Positions 46,351 to 56,368 of a stretch of 64,000 bases of DNA are shown here, one piece after another. Location of the stretch: positions 1,860,001 to 1,924,000 of the forward strand of contig JAYJMM010000028.1 in NCBI GenBank assembly GCA_037349105.1, given 5' to 3'. Under the pieces are notes generated by a model, which saw only the letters and a list, made by a program, of their open reading frames with translations, was not told the DNA's origin and did not search any database. A program made the translations under genes and the position numbers. The first letter of the stretch is position 1, and every line of letters starts with the position of its first letter. The DNA comes from Limnomonas spitsbergensis (Eukaryota; Chlorophyta; Chlorophyceae; Chlamydomonadales).

Positions 46351-46584
46351 TGTCGCACCATAAAGCAGTAACTGCAATACTATGGTAAATACCGTAAACT
46401 CCGGTCAGGACACCTTAGAGAGGTGTCCTCTACTCACAAAACACGGTACATCACCGTACACTCATGCTCCTTGTACTTCAGACAAGAGCGTGTTAACAAG
46501 ATAACTGTAACGGGAAGTCCCTAACTGGATGTCTCTGCCTAGAAGTCTCCGTCTCGTGGGTACCGCCCCTACTACTTTACTCGC
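46351..46584 (-). repeat. Element 2 repeat b1
   Basis: Second copy of module b. On the minus strand it ends GCGACA, then GC, then TGTCACAG of repeat a2, so the two element termini sit head to tail inside the element. Confidence 0.93.
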
Positions 46585-47287
46585 CCCCCGCTCCCCAGCG
46601 TTAAGCCCTCCAGGCGTGCGCGGGGAGCCGGAAAAGGGGTGGTACTGAAAGAAACTTCTGGAAAAATATGTACGTAGAAGCTCAAATCATCATCTGCAAA
46701 TCTGCCTGGTTCAGGCCTTCTTCAAATCTGCCTGGTTCAGGCCTTCTTCAAATCAGAACTTTTTTTTTTTTTTTTTTTAAATCTACCGAGGTTCAGCTGA
46801 AGCGCAATGCGCAGAATCCTACACATTCAAGCTGTTCAGCCCACTACTGGCTATCAAACAGAGAAATTTCACAGTTATCAGGTCAAGCCAAGAACAACCG
46901 CTGCTCTCGCCCCACTGCGCCATAGCCGCCTGGTCTTTAATGGCCACAGGAATTGTGCGCCGTAGCAGCGTGATCCGCCCCCTACTGTGTTATCATTGCC
47001 CGAGTTGATTATCTCCTCGCTCATCATTGTCATAACATATGTACTACCGTAGCCTTGCTGCTATGGTGTTTGGAGAAACAAAATTTCACTATGCTGCTGT
47101 GATAGCTTTAACTCGACTCCTGCATCTTCCGTTCTCGGTCCGCTGGCTGCCGGCCCACTGCCTGCCGGGTACTAGGACAAGCCGCGCTGCGTCTGCACTT
47201 CGGCTCTGTAGGCGCCTGCCCTCTCCTTGCCAGTTACGGCGTGGGTGACGTCACGTGCTCAGCGGCCTTGCCGCTCTGGGCTCGGCC
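46585..47287 (-). other. Element 2 3' UTR module with candidate polypurine tract
   Basis: Homologous to 34883-35547. It holds a run of 18 T at 46761-46778, a duplicated CTGCCTGGTTCAGGCCTTCTTC, and TGACGTCACGTG near 47247. A G/A-rich run on the minus strand touches repeat b1. Confidence 0.75.
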
Positions 47288-50200
47288 TCAGGTCTCGGCA
47301 AGCTCCTCAAGGGCTGACTCCTCTTCCTCCCTTGCTGCTTCTTTGGCCACCTTAGCCCTTCTTGTAACTGCTCTCGGGGTGACATTGGCCTCTCCCCGGC
47401 CAGTGGTGTACGAGATGTCGTACAATCCGTTCGCCATTGGTCTTGCGATGCCCCGCTCCATTTGCCTTGTTGCTGGGTTGGTGGCCATGACTTCCACCTC
47501 AGGCCTGTCCATGATGTTGGCCTCCTGGGCTGTCCTGGCAGCCGCTCTGGCTGCTGGGCTCGGCCGCCCCTGGACCTGCAGACTGCGATCTTCTGCAGCG
47601 GGTTCTGCCCTTGCTGCGGGCTCAACTTCCTTGTCATCAGGCGCGCAAGTTGGGCACAACCACTCGCCCTCAGGCACCTCCTCGAGTACTGGTACCAAGC
47701 AATCCATGTGCCAACCCGCGACTGGCAGTGCCTCTTTGATCCTGGCCACTCTGGCCAAGAGCAGGTCTGCTGCCTCCTCTGCTGTTGCCACCTTGGCTGT
47801 GCTCCAGAGGTCCGCCCCCACTCTGGAGGGGAAGGTGGGTCTCTGCCCGAACAGCACCTCGTACGGCGCCATGCGCGTGGCCTGCTGCGGCGAGCATCGG
47901 AAGCCTAGGGCTACCCAGGGCACCATCTTGTCCCAGGACTCGTCGCTGTTGCCCTCCTCGCAGCACTTGCGCAGGCCTGCCTTGAGGGTCTGGACAGCCC
48001 TCTCTGATAGCCCGTCTGCCTGGGGGTGGTTGGCAGAAGTGGTGCGGTGGTCAATGAAGCAGTCCAACAACATGTCCTGAAATTCACCCTGGAACTCTGT
48101 CCCCTGGTCTGTCACCACTTCTGCGCATCCCCCGAATCGTGCCACAACATTTTGAAAGAATGCTAAGGCCGTCACATCAGACGCCTTGCTTGGAATGGGG
48201 ATCAACTCCACCCATTTGGAGTAATGCTCCACACAAACCATCACAAACCTATTGCCCCTGGAAGTGGTCGTAAATGGGCCACACAGGTCCACTCCCCACC
48301 GGAAAAACAACCCCTCAATGGGTAGTGGGTGCAGGTTGGGCTGTATGTGATTGAACGTGGACGCCCTGGCCCTGTCACACACACCACATTCCTGCACTGC
48401 CTTTTTGACTGCTGCTCTGAGTCCCCGCCACCAATGCTGCTGCATGACCATGAAGGCCGTGCGGTGGCTGCCAAAATGGCCCGTACCGGCATGGGCTGTC
48501 TGGATCACTGCAAGCCTGTCCTCTGGCCTGGGCACCACACAACGTCTACCGTCAGGCATGAGTCTCATCAGTACTCCTCCCCTCTCTGATTCCCACTGGA
48601 ATGGCGCAGCTCTGCGCTGTATTCTGGTCTGTTCTCCTAGCTCTGTTCCCTGAACAAATGCCTTCTCACGGAGAAACCTCAATACAGGTTCATCTGCCCA
48701 CACATCAACCCTGACCGATGGTCCTGCAGGGCATCCTGGCGGGTCCTTCTCACCCTCTGTGTCCCTGGTCACCATGACTTCAACCTCAACTTGTTCCTCA
48801 GGCGTGTTCCCACCTGGTTCTTGTGCCGCGTCGGCCCAGTCTGCCGCAGCCGATTCTCCCAGGCACTGCCTGTATGACGCGGCCACTTCTCCGCTGCCAG
48901 AGCATGCGTTTCCTGCAGTAGCAAGGGCATAGTGGCTGGACATTAAAGTTGCACCCATCACTGGGTCCTTGTCCGGGCCTGGCAGCCTTGCCCTGCGTTT
49001 CAATTCCTCTGGTATGATTTTAGCACACTCAAGTGCCACATTGAGCCATGCACCTAGTGCCCACGAATCCATGCACCTGCCCAAGGCTGCCCTCCTGGCT
49101 GCCTCTGGGAAGTCTGGGCGCGGCAAAGTGGACCCCATAGCGTACCCCATAGCTCGTTCACGCTCGTTTGCATTGGGCTCCTGCAAGTCCCCCATGGGTC
49201 TATACACCATCCCATTTTGCCCGTTCCGAAAAGAATATGATGAGGGCGTGGCCATCAGAAATGGCAGCACCTTCCTGGGCTGGCCTGTTACGTTGATGCG
49301 GTACCCCCTATTGTCCGGACATGAGACTACCTGGGCCTTGCTGCCCTTGTCCAGAATGTCGTCTACTATCCCCTCGTGGGGTCTGGTTGACGCACGAATC
49401 ACAAACTCAATATCTGCTGCGGGGGCTATATTCCCCCAATAGTTGCGGGTGCGGTGGGCGTAAGACCCCACCTGCGCCGCGTCAAACAACGCCGGTGTCC
49501 CCAGAATCCTGCACACCTCCTGAAAAGCCTCAACACTGGCCTTCACACTCTTCTGATTCAATTGCATTGCCACATTCTCAATCAGGTACGCTGGCGGCTT
49601 AGGCCCCTGCATGAACTGTAGTGTACCCAACAGCTTGACTAACGGGAAGAAAGACTTGCTTCTCTCTCCCTCGAGCCCCCGCCCCTTGCCTGCTGACGAG
49701 AGGTCCTGGCACTCCCAGCCTGCTACCATGAACCACTGGCGCCCATCCTGGGCGCCCGCCTCCTTGAGGTGCTCCGCCGTAATGGCATACACATCTTGGG
49801 GCAACGCTCTGAAAGCCTTATCAAACGCTTTGACTGGAAGCAACTGAGGGTATCTCCTGTGTAACTGCAACAGGCGACCCCCTGCGATCTCTCTGACTTC
49901 CTCACTGATATCAGCATACAAGTACTGCACCACTGGGATACCCGCCCTGAGCACCATCTCCAGCCCTGAGCACATACCTCCAAAGGGCTCGAAAAGGACG
50001 ACTCCCTCGGTCTCCATGGCCCGTACAGCACCACTTGACAGGCAAGCTGTATCCAGGCCTGCGTGTAAATGAGGGGGCGTCACCCGAGGCAGGTCAGCAA
50101 GAACATCACTGATCATTGTCCTGGCTCGCTTCCTGTTGCTGAATGCCTGTTCTGCTGTACTGACAGGCTGCGCCTGCTCATCATCGTCAGTGGCGGCAGA

Positions 50201-52564
50201 GGATATCTCCTGCCCCACCTGTGCTGTCACGCAAGCTGCCTCTGCAGCTCGCAACACCTGTAGTCTCCTTCTGCCCTCCTGCGCCATGCGCACTATCTGG
50301 TCTGCATGCCACTGGTTCACTCTGCCCAACCCCGTGAGCAAAGCTACCTGTTTCCCACCTGCCTCCCTCTGGACTGCTGGCTCGGGAGCGGCTGTGTCGA
50401 GCCTGGCCCCTGTGCGGTCAGCTGAGGATGGGAGTGGCGACCTGGACGGGATGTCCGCATTCTGGTGGCATGCCCCTGAGCGGTGGACAATGGTAATGTC
50501 GAGCTCTTGAAGCATGAGAGCCCACCTAGCATGCTGGCCCACCAACGTCTGATTGTCCATGAGGTAAGTGAGCGGCTCATGGTCAGTGATGAGATGCACC
50601 TTGCACCCAAACAGCATGTGGCGGTATGTGCGTGCTGCATACACTGCAGCCAGCATCTCCCCCTGGAACGAGGAATAGTTCCTCTCGCTCTTGTTCAGGG
50701 ATCTGGACGCGCATGCCACCATATACTCCCGCCCGCTGTCGTCACACTGCCCTAGCACGGCGCCTATGCCCTGCTTAGAGAAATCTGTGTACAACAAGAA
50801 CGGCCTTGGCGGCCCCTTGCCGTCTGGCCCTGTCCCACTGTAATCTGGTCTGCGCAGGACTCTTCCGCCCTCGCACATCTCTGTTTTGATCAACTGGAAC
50901 GCCTGCGACTGCTCTGGCCCCCACACAAACGGGACCCCCTTGACCAGCAATGCGTTGATGCATGCTGCCTTTTTCGAGAAATCCGGGACGTAGCACCGGT
51001 AGAAATTCAAGAATCCCATGAACTCCTGAATGTTTTTCACCGATGTGGGCTCTGGCAGCGCCATAACTGCTGCTATCTTGGCTGCGTGCGGTGTGAGCCC
51101 CTGGGCCGACACATTGTGACCCAGGTACTCTACTGTTGCACACCCAAACAGGGACTTGTCGGGGTGCGCCCTTAATCCTACACTGTGGAGCATGTCCAAC
51201 ATCAGCTCCACATGCCTGATGTGTTCTGCCGGCGTATCACTGTACACTAGCAGATCGTCAATGAATGCCACGCAGAACGCACTCAGGCCTGCCCTGGCAA
51301 TCTCCTCTTCCATCATACGCTGAAAGAAGGGAGGCCCATTGCGCAAACCGAAGTTGAGCTTTGTGTACATCCAAAGCTCAGGTCCCATCCAGAAAGCTGT
51401 CTTAGGCTGGTCCTCGACCTTTATAGGGATCTGCATGAACCCCGACCTAAGATCAACCTTGCTGAATATCTTGGCAGTGCCCAGGTTCTGAAAAATAGTC
51501 TCCATCCTGGGGATTGCAAATTCCTGCTTAGCTGTACGCAGGTTTAACCTGCGCATATCGTGCGCTATTCGATGGTCTGTCCACTCCCCAGTCTCAGCAC
51601 TCTTCTTGGCTGCTACTACTGAGTTGGCTGCAAACTTGATAGGCCCCCCCTGGGGCACCTTGACTATGATGCCTGCCTCAATCATCGGCTGACACTTTTC
51701 CTTAAAAATCGCCGCCTTAGGCGGTGGCATATCCCTGGACTTCTGAAAGCACGAACTGACCTCGTCTTCTAAAGCCAGTGTAAACTCACCCTGCGAGCCG
51801 CAGTAGCCTGGTAGATCCTCCATGGAGTAAGCGAGCGCTCCTTGGCGATCCCGGAGGCTCTGCTCCAGGCTCTCCTGCTGCTCCGCAGTGAAGTCGGGGT
51901 GCTGGCCCAGCAGCCACCCCTCCTTGGTCTTGACGTACTCCGCGGGCGGCTCCACTACTCCCCCCGGCTGGAACATGTCGATCATCTCAGCCGCCTGCGG
52001 GTCGTCCTCCGCGGGCGGCTCTTCCCCGCCAGTGGCGTTGCCGCTGTGCCAGCTCTCCTGCTGGCTGCAGTCACCCCTCCTGCTGGCGTCCCTCATGGGG
52101 CTGACTGCTGGTGGGCGCAACCATCCAGACGGCAGCTTTGCTGCTGCCTCCTTTCCAGACACAAAAGCCCCTTGGCCTGCTGTAAATCCTCCTCCTCTAA
52201 CTCCCTGCTCGGTAGCTCGCGCCCCCGGCACACACACTGACAGCAGGAGCCACACCAGTATCAGCTGGAGCGTCCCCGTAAGGATCCCCTTAAATGCTGT
52301 ACAGGTGAGGAGTCCTCTGCAAGCCGGCATCTTCCTCGTGGGTTGCTGCGGTAGGTGCTCTGCGGGCTGCACGCATGGCTCTGCACTCTGCTCTGGCCTC
52401 TGCTGCCCTCTGGCCCATGTGATCTCCAGGTCTACCTGGCTGATCCTGAGTGGCAGGACTGGGCAGTCCATTCCTGGTCTGCTGCCACGGTTCCTGTCCG
52501 CGGTCGCCCTCTGCGCCTTTCCTGCGCGTCGCCTAGCCTTCTTTGACTTTTTTCCTTGCCACAT
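47288..52564 (-). CDS. Element 2 pol, frame D: RT-RNase H-C5 methyltransferase-integrase-PHD
   Basis: 1,758 codons, very similar to the element 1 polyprotein. FIDDLLVYS is at about 51,244-51,269, RNase H follows at about 50,430-50,870, and the methyltransferase lies at about 49,010-50,030. The integrase keeps HAGTGHFGSH, GVDLCGPF, VTDQGTEF and HPQADGLSER. A 387-bp in-frame deletion relative to element 1 (35961-36347 there) joins LPVAG to WHMDCL. This removes the integrase C-terminus and the first half of the PHD finger; EGEWLCPTC and the tail to LEELAET remain. The frame is continuous with the one upstream except for TAG at 52664-52666. The deletion makes an active integrase/PHD module doubtful for this copy. 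Confidence 0.9.
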   Translation of the reverse strand: MWQGKKSKKARRRAGKAQRATADRNRGSRPGMDCPVLPLRISQVDLEITWARGQQRPEQSAEPCVQPAEHLPQQPTRKMPACRGLLTCTAFKGILTGTLQLILVWLLLSVCVPGARATEQGVRGGGFTAGQGAFVSGKEAAAKLPSGWLRPPAVSPMRDASRRGDCSQQESWHSGNATGGEEPPAEDDPQAAEMIDMFQPGGVVEPPAEYVKTKEGWLLGQHPDFTAEQQESLEQSLRDRQGALAYSMEDLPGYCGSQGEFTLALEDEVSSCFQKSRDMPPPKAAIFKEKCQPMIEAGIIVKVPQGGPIKFAANSVVAAKKSAETGEWTDHRIAHDMRRLNLRTAKQEFAIPRMETIFQNLGTAKIFSKVDLRSGFMQIPIKVEDQPKTAFWMGPELWMYTKLNFGLRNGPPFFQRMMEEEIARAGLSAFCVAFIDDLLVYSDTPAEHIRHVELMLDMLHSVGLRAHPDKSLFGCATVEYLGHNVSAQGLTPHAAKIAAVMALPEPTSVKNIQEFMGFLNFYRCYVPDFSKKAACINALLVKGVPFVWGPEQSQAFQLIKTEMCEGGRVLRRPDYSGTGPDGKGPPRPFLLYTDFSKQGIGAVLGQCDDSGREYMVACASRSLNKSERNYSSFQGEMLAAVYAARTYRHMLFGCKVHLITDHEPLTYLMDNQTLVGQHARWALMLQELDITIVHRSGACHQNADIPSRSPLPSSADRTGARLDTAAPEPAVQREAGGKQVALLTGLGRVNQWHADQIVRMAQEGRRRLQVLRAAEAACVTAQVGQEISSAATDDDEQAQPVSTAEQAFSNRKRARTMISDVLADLPRVTPPHLHAGLDTACLSSGAVRAMETEGVVLFEPFGGMCSGLEMVLRAGIPVVQYLYADISEEVREIAGGRLLQLHRRYPQLLPVKAFDKAFRALPQDVYAITAEHLKEAGAQDGRQWFMVAGWECQDLSSAGKGRGLEGERSKSFFPLVKLLGTLQFMQGPKPPAYLIENVAMQLNQKSVKASVEAFQEVCRILGTPALFDAAQVGSYAHRTRNYWGNIAPAADIEFVIRASTRPHEGIVDDILDKGSKAQVVSCPDNRGYRINVTGQPRKVLPFLMATPSSYSFRNGQNGMVYRPMGDLQEPNANERERAMGYAMGSTLPRPDFPEAARRAALGRCMDSWALGAWLNVALECAKIIPEELKRRARLPGPDKDPVMGATLMSSHYALATAGNACSGSGEVAASYRQCLGESAAADWADAAQEPGGNTPEEQVEVEVMVTRDTEGEKDPPGCPAGPSVRVDVWADEPVLRFLREKAFVQGTELGEQTRIQRRAAPFQWESERGGVLMRLMPDGRRCVVPRPEDRLAVIQTAHAGTGHFGSHRTAFMVMQQHWWRGLRAAVKKAVQECGVCDRARASTFNHIQPNLHPLPIEGLFFRWGVDLCGPFTTTSRGNRFVMVCVEHYSKWVELIPIPSKASDVTALAFFQNVVARFGGCAEVVTDQGTEFQGEFQDMLLDCFIDHRTTSANHPQADGLSERAVQTLKAGLRKCCEEGNSDESWDKMVPWVALGFRCSPQQATRMAPYEVLFGQRPTFPSRVGADLWSTAKVATAEEAADLLLARVARIKEALPVAGWHMDCLVPVLEEVPEGEWLCPTCAPDDKEVEPAARAEPAAEDRSLQVQGRPSPAARAAARTAQEANIMDRPEVEVMATNPATRQMERGIARPMANGLYDISYTTGRGEANVTPRAVTRRAKVAKEAAREEEESALEELAET
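49010..50030 (-). other. C5 cytosine DNA methyltransferase domain, element 2
   Basis: Same motifs as element 1: FEPFGGMCSGLE, GWECQDLSSAG (about 49,688-49,720), YLIENVAMQ (about 49,570-49,590), HRTRNYWGN and NERERAMGY. From the catalytic motif to the domain end I count about ten amino-acid differences between the copies, none at a motif residue, so the domain stayed intact while other parts of the elements decayed. Confidence 0.85.
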
Positions 52565-52663
52565 GGCAGTGTCAGCCCAAACTGCACTGGCCCCTTCTGG
52601 CCCTGCTCCTGGTATCTGCCCTGTGCTGCATTGTGCCAGCTGTCCCTGCCTGTGAGTGGCGCG

Positions 52664-55600
52664 CTACACAGCTGCGCTGCTGCCTGCACCCGCGGGCTCC
52701 TCTGGCCCACAGCCTCGTCGTACGGTTTCCCGCGCGCTGGCAACCCTTCTTGCAAGGTCCTCCCCCCTGCCGGTTTGGGCTCGGCTGCCGCGGCTGTCCG
52801 ACGGCTGTTGGGTGTCCGCTCCTTTTGCTCCCATCGTGTTGAAGGCTGATATTCTCTCCGTCAGCTCCTCCTGTAGCTCCCTGACCGCCCTGCTGTAACC
52901 TCCCATCCTGGGGTTCGGATCGGGCTGTGGCAGCATCCTGAGTCGGAACAGCAGGCTAGCCTCCTGGCTCGCCTCTTGCTGCCCCATTTCCTGCCTTCTT
53001 AGCACGTCCAGTTGATCCACGAAGTTCCTGAGCACTGCCACCCAGCGTCCTGTGCTATATGCTGCCGGATCACCCCAGGGCTCCCTTGCTGCCTGTGCTG
53101 GTGGTCTGATCTGGGCGCCTCCTGGGCGCCTGCTGCTCGCCTCGCCTGCTGCTGCCCCATGGAGATTGCAAGCGTGCCGGTCCGCTGCCTGCCGCGGGCT
53201 GACCCCCACTGCGACCTGGTGTGCCTTCTCTTCCAGGGTGATCATGTTACTGAGCTCTAAAGCGGCCCGCCTGCTTCTGCGCTCCTGCATTGCTGCGTGC
53301 TCCTGAAGGACGCTGCGCATCCGCGCGCGCCGCAGCTGTGGCAGCTCTTCCACCAGGTCGTACCTTGGGCTCCCTGGTCCCGGGCCGCTGTCGGAAGGCA
53401 TATAATTGCCCTCTGCATCTCGAGCCTCTGCTCTGGCGACGCTATCCTGGTCCGGGGGCATGGCTCCTCCCTCGTACCACTCCTCATCTGACTCAGTGAT
53501 CTCCACCAGCGGTGGTGGACCCTCAGACAAGTTGTCGCTGAATTCCGGGTTCCTGCTGTCAACGTCCTCTGTGAGTTGGTTGCTGGCATTGTCTTGGGGT
53601 GCCCGGGGCTCTGCCCGTCCCCTAGGCTCAGCTTCCAGTGCTGAAGGCCCCAAGGCGTCCACGGGCTCCAGCAATTCCCATGAGGATGCAGCTGCCCCGA
53701 ATGTGGTGACGAATGCTGCTTGGGTCCATGCTGGCTCCTCTTCCAGGATAGGGCCGTCGGTGGTAGCCGTGGGTTCCTCCGAGGCGGGACCGCGCCTGTC
53801 CACCAGCCCGCGTCCTATCCTTGGTTGGTCCCCCAGGGCTGCCAATTCCTCCTCAATGCCGGCCTCCCCTGCTCCTCTGAACAGGGGGTGCAGCGTGCGC
53901 ACCCCTGCCGGATGCGCTTGCCTCCACAACTGCACTGTGATGACGTCTGCCTGCCAATAGGGTAGCACGCTGCTCGCCCTATTGTCGTGCCACGCTCTCC
54001 TCTCCTGACGCACCCACTGGAGCACGCATGCTTCCAGCTGTTCCACTGCGAACGGTGAGCGCGCAAGCTCTTCCTCTCCTTCCCACATGGCTCCCGATGC
54101 TGGCGTCCTTAGTGGCCCGTAAGGCCAGGTGGGACAGGCTGTTATGGCAAGAGGGTCCCACTGCCCCTCTACGCCCCACACGTGCTGCATGGCCGCTGAC
54201 AGCTGTCCTGGAAGCAGGGCTCGCTGCAGCGCCAGAATCATGAGCGTCCACACTGTAGGATCTGCGCCCCTGGCGTATGTGTAGGCGTGGAATTCTGCCT
54301 CATCCACCGACGCGCATTTAGTGATTGCCACGTCGCCCTGGTGCCTTGCGAACAGGTAGACGGGCCTGTCGTCCTGAGTGGCGTGCATGTGGATCCATGC
54401 TGCTGACACAGGTAGCTCCCCCTCTTCCACCTCCTCGTAGTAGTAAGTTACTAGCTGCTGGACCGGGATGGCCGACCTGGCCTCCCCGGGTGCCGCCCCC
54501 CATGGCACGGCCTGTCCTGCGACCATCCTGGGAATGACGATGGACGCCTCAATGGTCGCCTCGCACCGCCTTGGCCTGCCCGGATGGCACAGCCCTTCCT
54601 CGGCTGGGGCTGGCACTGCTGTTCCCTCTGACCCTGCGTACTCGCCCATGGCTTGCACTGGCACATAGAATGCGCGGTCTCTGAGAGCCACGCTCCCCAC
54701 CAGCTGACGCACGCAGTCCTGCGCCCATGGCGAGCGCATGAACCCGGGCTGCGCGCCCTGCCACAGCCCTTCTGTGCGCGCGCTGTTGGGCATGCCCGGG
54801 TGCTCCCTGGCTGCCGCCTCCACCGCCGTGATGCCCTCTGCGACTGCCAGAGCCACCATTTCATGTACGCAGCTTGCATAGATGGGGTGCCGCCCCCACC
54901 TGCGCTCCATGTAACTGGGCATGTTTGTGCTGGGCCGTATGTACCCTTTGAGTGCTGCCAACAGTAACACCGCAGTCACTGCATCCCCCGGGAAGATCAT
55001 CCGGGCTACCGCCTGGCTGGCTGCCCGCCTGTTTATGCACATCTGCACGCCGCCTTCCCGGAGCCTGTGGTTTTGCACCCTACACAACCCGTCCAAGCAA
55101 TCTGCTGGCATGGTGAGCATGGCCATGGAGGTGGACGCCTCTGGCATCTCTTCCCCCAGGCGGTAATACTGCACAAAGGGCTCGCTCTCTGGTGGAGCTG
55201 GCGGATACGGCTCTATGTAGGTCCGTTCCCTGCTGTAAGATCTCTCCCTGCTGAAGGGCTGGTCAAGCTGGCTGTTCCCGCCCCTTGCGCCAGACCTCCC
55301 TCCCCTCTCACTGCTGTGCTGCGTCTCTTCGTCCTCGTCTACTCCTCCCCAAGCATTGCACCTGGAGGTGGTGCTTTTGTGGGTCCTAACGGGCCCCGCC
55401 AGATCGTCCAGCTGGCTCCCTGCTGCGGCCCCTCTGGCTGCTGGGCCTCGATACACCATGCTGGTCGGCTCCCTGGTCCCGGCGGCTGCTCCCGCTACCC
55501 CTCTGCCTGTGCCTTGCTTGCCCTCCGGTGTACCTGGACATAACATGGCAAACTCTGCTTCACGCAATGGTGACGGTTCTCTAGGTTCATATCTGCCTGC

Positions 55601-56368
55601 TGACAAAATGGAACCGGAATCGGTCTCCCACCCGTCTACGCTGTGCTGGGGTACTGCCTCCCGCTCGCGTCTCTCAAACTCATCCCACTGTTCATCATAC
55701 TTGTCCCATTCCCTGTCTAGGAACCTCTGCAACAGATTTGGCCATCCTTCACACGGGGCTGGGCACCCCCTCCTCTGGAGATCCTTCAAGAATTCCATCG
55801 CATGTGTCACCGATCTGGCCGACCCTGCTGGCATGGTCCCATAATGGTTCATGGCCAACGCCTCTACTGCCATTGTCCAGTGGTTTACCTGACTGGCCAC
55901 CTGCCCTTCTGGCACCCTCTGGGGATCCACCTGAACTGGTCCTGCCTGACTGACCTCAGCCTGGTAGGCCCCCTTGTCCTGGCTAAATTCCATGTGGCCT
56001 GTCATAAAGCACGTGTGGTTACTGGCCCCACCCCACCTTGGCTGCTCGCCCTGTTCTGGCGGCTCCTGTCGCGCTGGCGGACCTGGCCACGCGCTTGGGC
56101 CCGCTGCTGCCTGCTGGAAGTCCCCTGCGCGGGGCGTCCCCATGGCTGTCTCGAAGTTCCTGCGCCGGCTCTCCTCGGATACCTCCTGGCTCCTGCCTGG
56201 CCCCCAGGCTCCATAGCCCCGTGCCGGGCCTGCAGGTGCCCCCGGCCTGTTGCCTGTTAGCACGGCCTGCTCCGGGTTGGTGCACTCGTTGGCGAAGTGC
56301 CCTGGCTGGCCGCACTTGAAGCACAATCCACCATGGCGTGGTCCTAGGTTACGCCTAGGCTCTGCCAC
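52664..56368 (-). CDS. Element 2 frame C: zinc knuckle and large region of unknown function
   Basis: 1,234 codons, in the same frame as frames B and D. Near its start is the CCHC knuckle CFKCGQPGHFANEC. The rest includes ALAMNHYGTMPAGSARS, MLCPGTPEG, IPVQQLVTYYYEE and acidic, Pro-rich stretches shared with element 1, with no fold that I know. It ends at TAG in GSSAAV*RATH, where element 1 has CAG (GSSKAVQRATH). The first start available is GTG; the open frame extends back to the TAA at 56564, so translation probably reaches it by readthrough or reinitiation. Confidence 0.8.
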   Translation of the reverse strand: MAEPRRNLGPRHGGLCFKCGQPGHFANECTNPEQAVLTGNRPGAPAGPARGYGAWGPGRSQEVSEESRRRNFETAMGTPRAGDFQQAAAGPSAWPGPPARQEPPEQGEQPRWGGASNHTCFMTGHMEFSQDKGAYQAEVSQAGPVQVDPQRVPEGQVASQVNHWTMAVEALAMNHYGTMPAGSARSVTHAMEFLKDLQRRGCPAPCEGWPNLLQRFLDREWDKYDEQWDEFERREREAVPQHSVDGWETDSGSILSAGRYEPREPSPLREAEFAMLCPGTPEGKQGTGRGVAGAAAGTREPTSMVYRGPAARGAAAGSQLDDLAGPVRTHKSTTSRCNAWGGVDEDEETQHSSERGGRSGARGGNSQLDQPFSRERSYSRERTYIEPYPPAPPESEPFVQYYRLGEEMPEASTSMAMLTMPADCLDGLCRVQNHRLREGGVQMCINRRAASQAVARMIFPGDAVTAVLLLAALKGYIRPSTNMPSYMERRWGRHPIYASCVHEMVALAVAEGITAVEAAAREHPGMPNSARTEGLWQGAQPGFMRSPWAQDCVRQLVGSVALRDRAFYVPVQAMGEYAGSEGTAVPAPAEEGLCHPGRPRRCEATIEASIVIPRMVAGQAVPWGAAPGEARSAIPVQQLVTYYYEEVEEGELPVSAAWIHMHATQDDRPVYLFARHQGDVAITKCASVDEAEFHAYTYARGADPTVWTLMILALQRALLPGQLSAAMQHVWGVEGQWDPLAITACPTWPYGPLRTPASGAMWEGEEELARSPFAVEQLEACVLQWVRQERRAWHDNRASSVLPYWQADVITVQLWRQAHPAGVRTLHPLFRGAGEAGIEEELAALGDQPRIGRGLVDRRGPASEEPTATTDGPILEEEPAWTQAAFVTTFGAAASSWELLEPVDALGPSALEAEPRGRAEPRAPQDNASNQLTEDVDSRNPEFSDNLSEGPPPLVEITESDEEWYEGGAMPPDQDSVARAEARDAEGNYMPSDSGPGPGSPRYDLVEELPQLRRARMRSVLQEHAAMQERRSRRAALELSNMITLEEKAHQVAVGVSPRQAADRHACNLHGAAAGEASSRRPGGAQIRPPAQAAREPWGDPAAYSTGRWVAVLRNFVDQLDVLRRQEMGQQEASQEASLLFRLRMLPQPDPNPRMGGYSRAVRELQEELTERISAFNTMGAKGADTQQPSDSRGSRAQTGRGEDLARRVASARETVRRGCGPEEPAGAGSSAAV

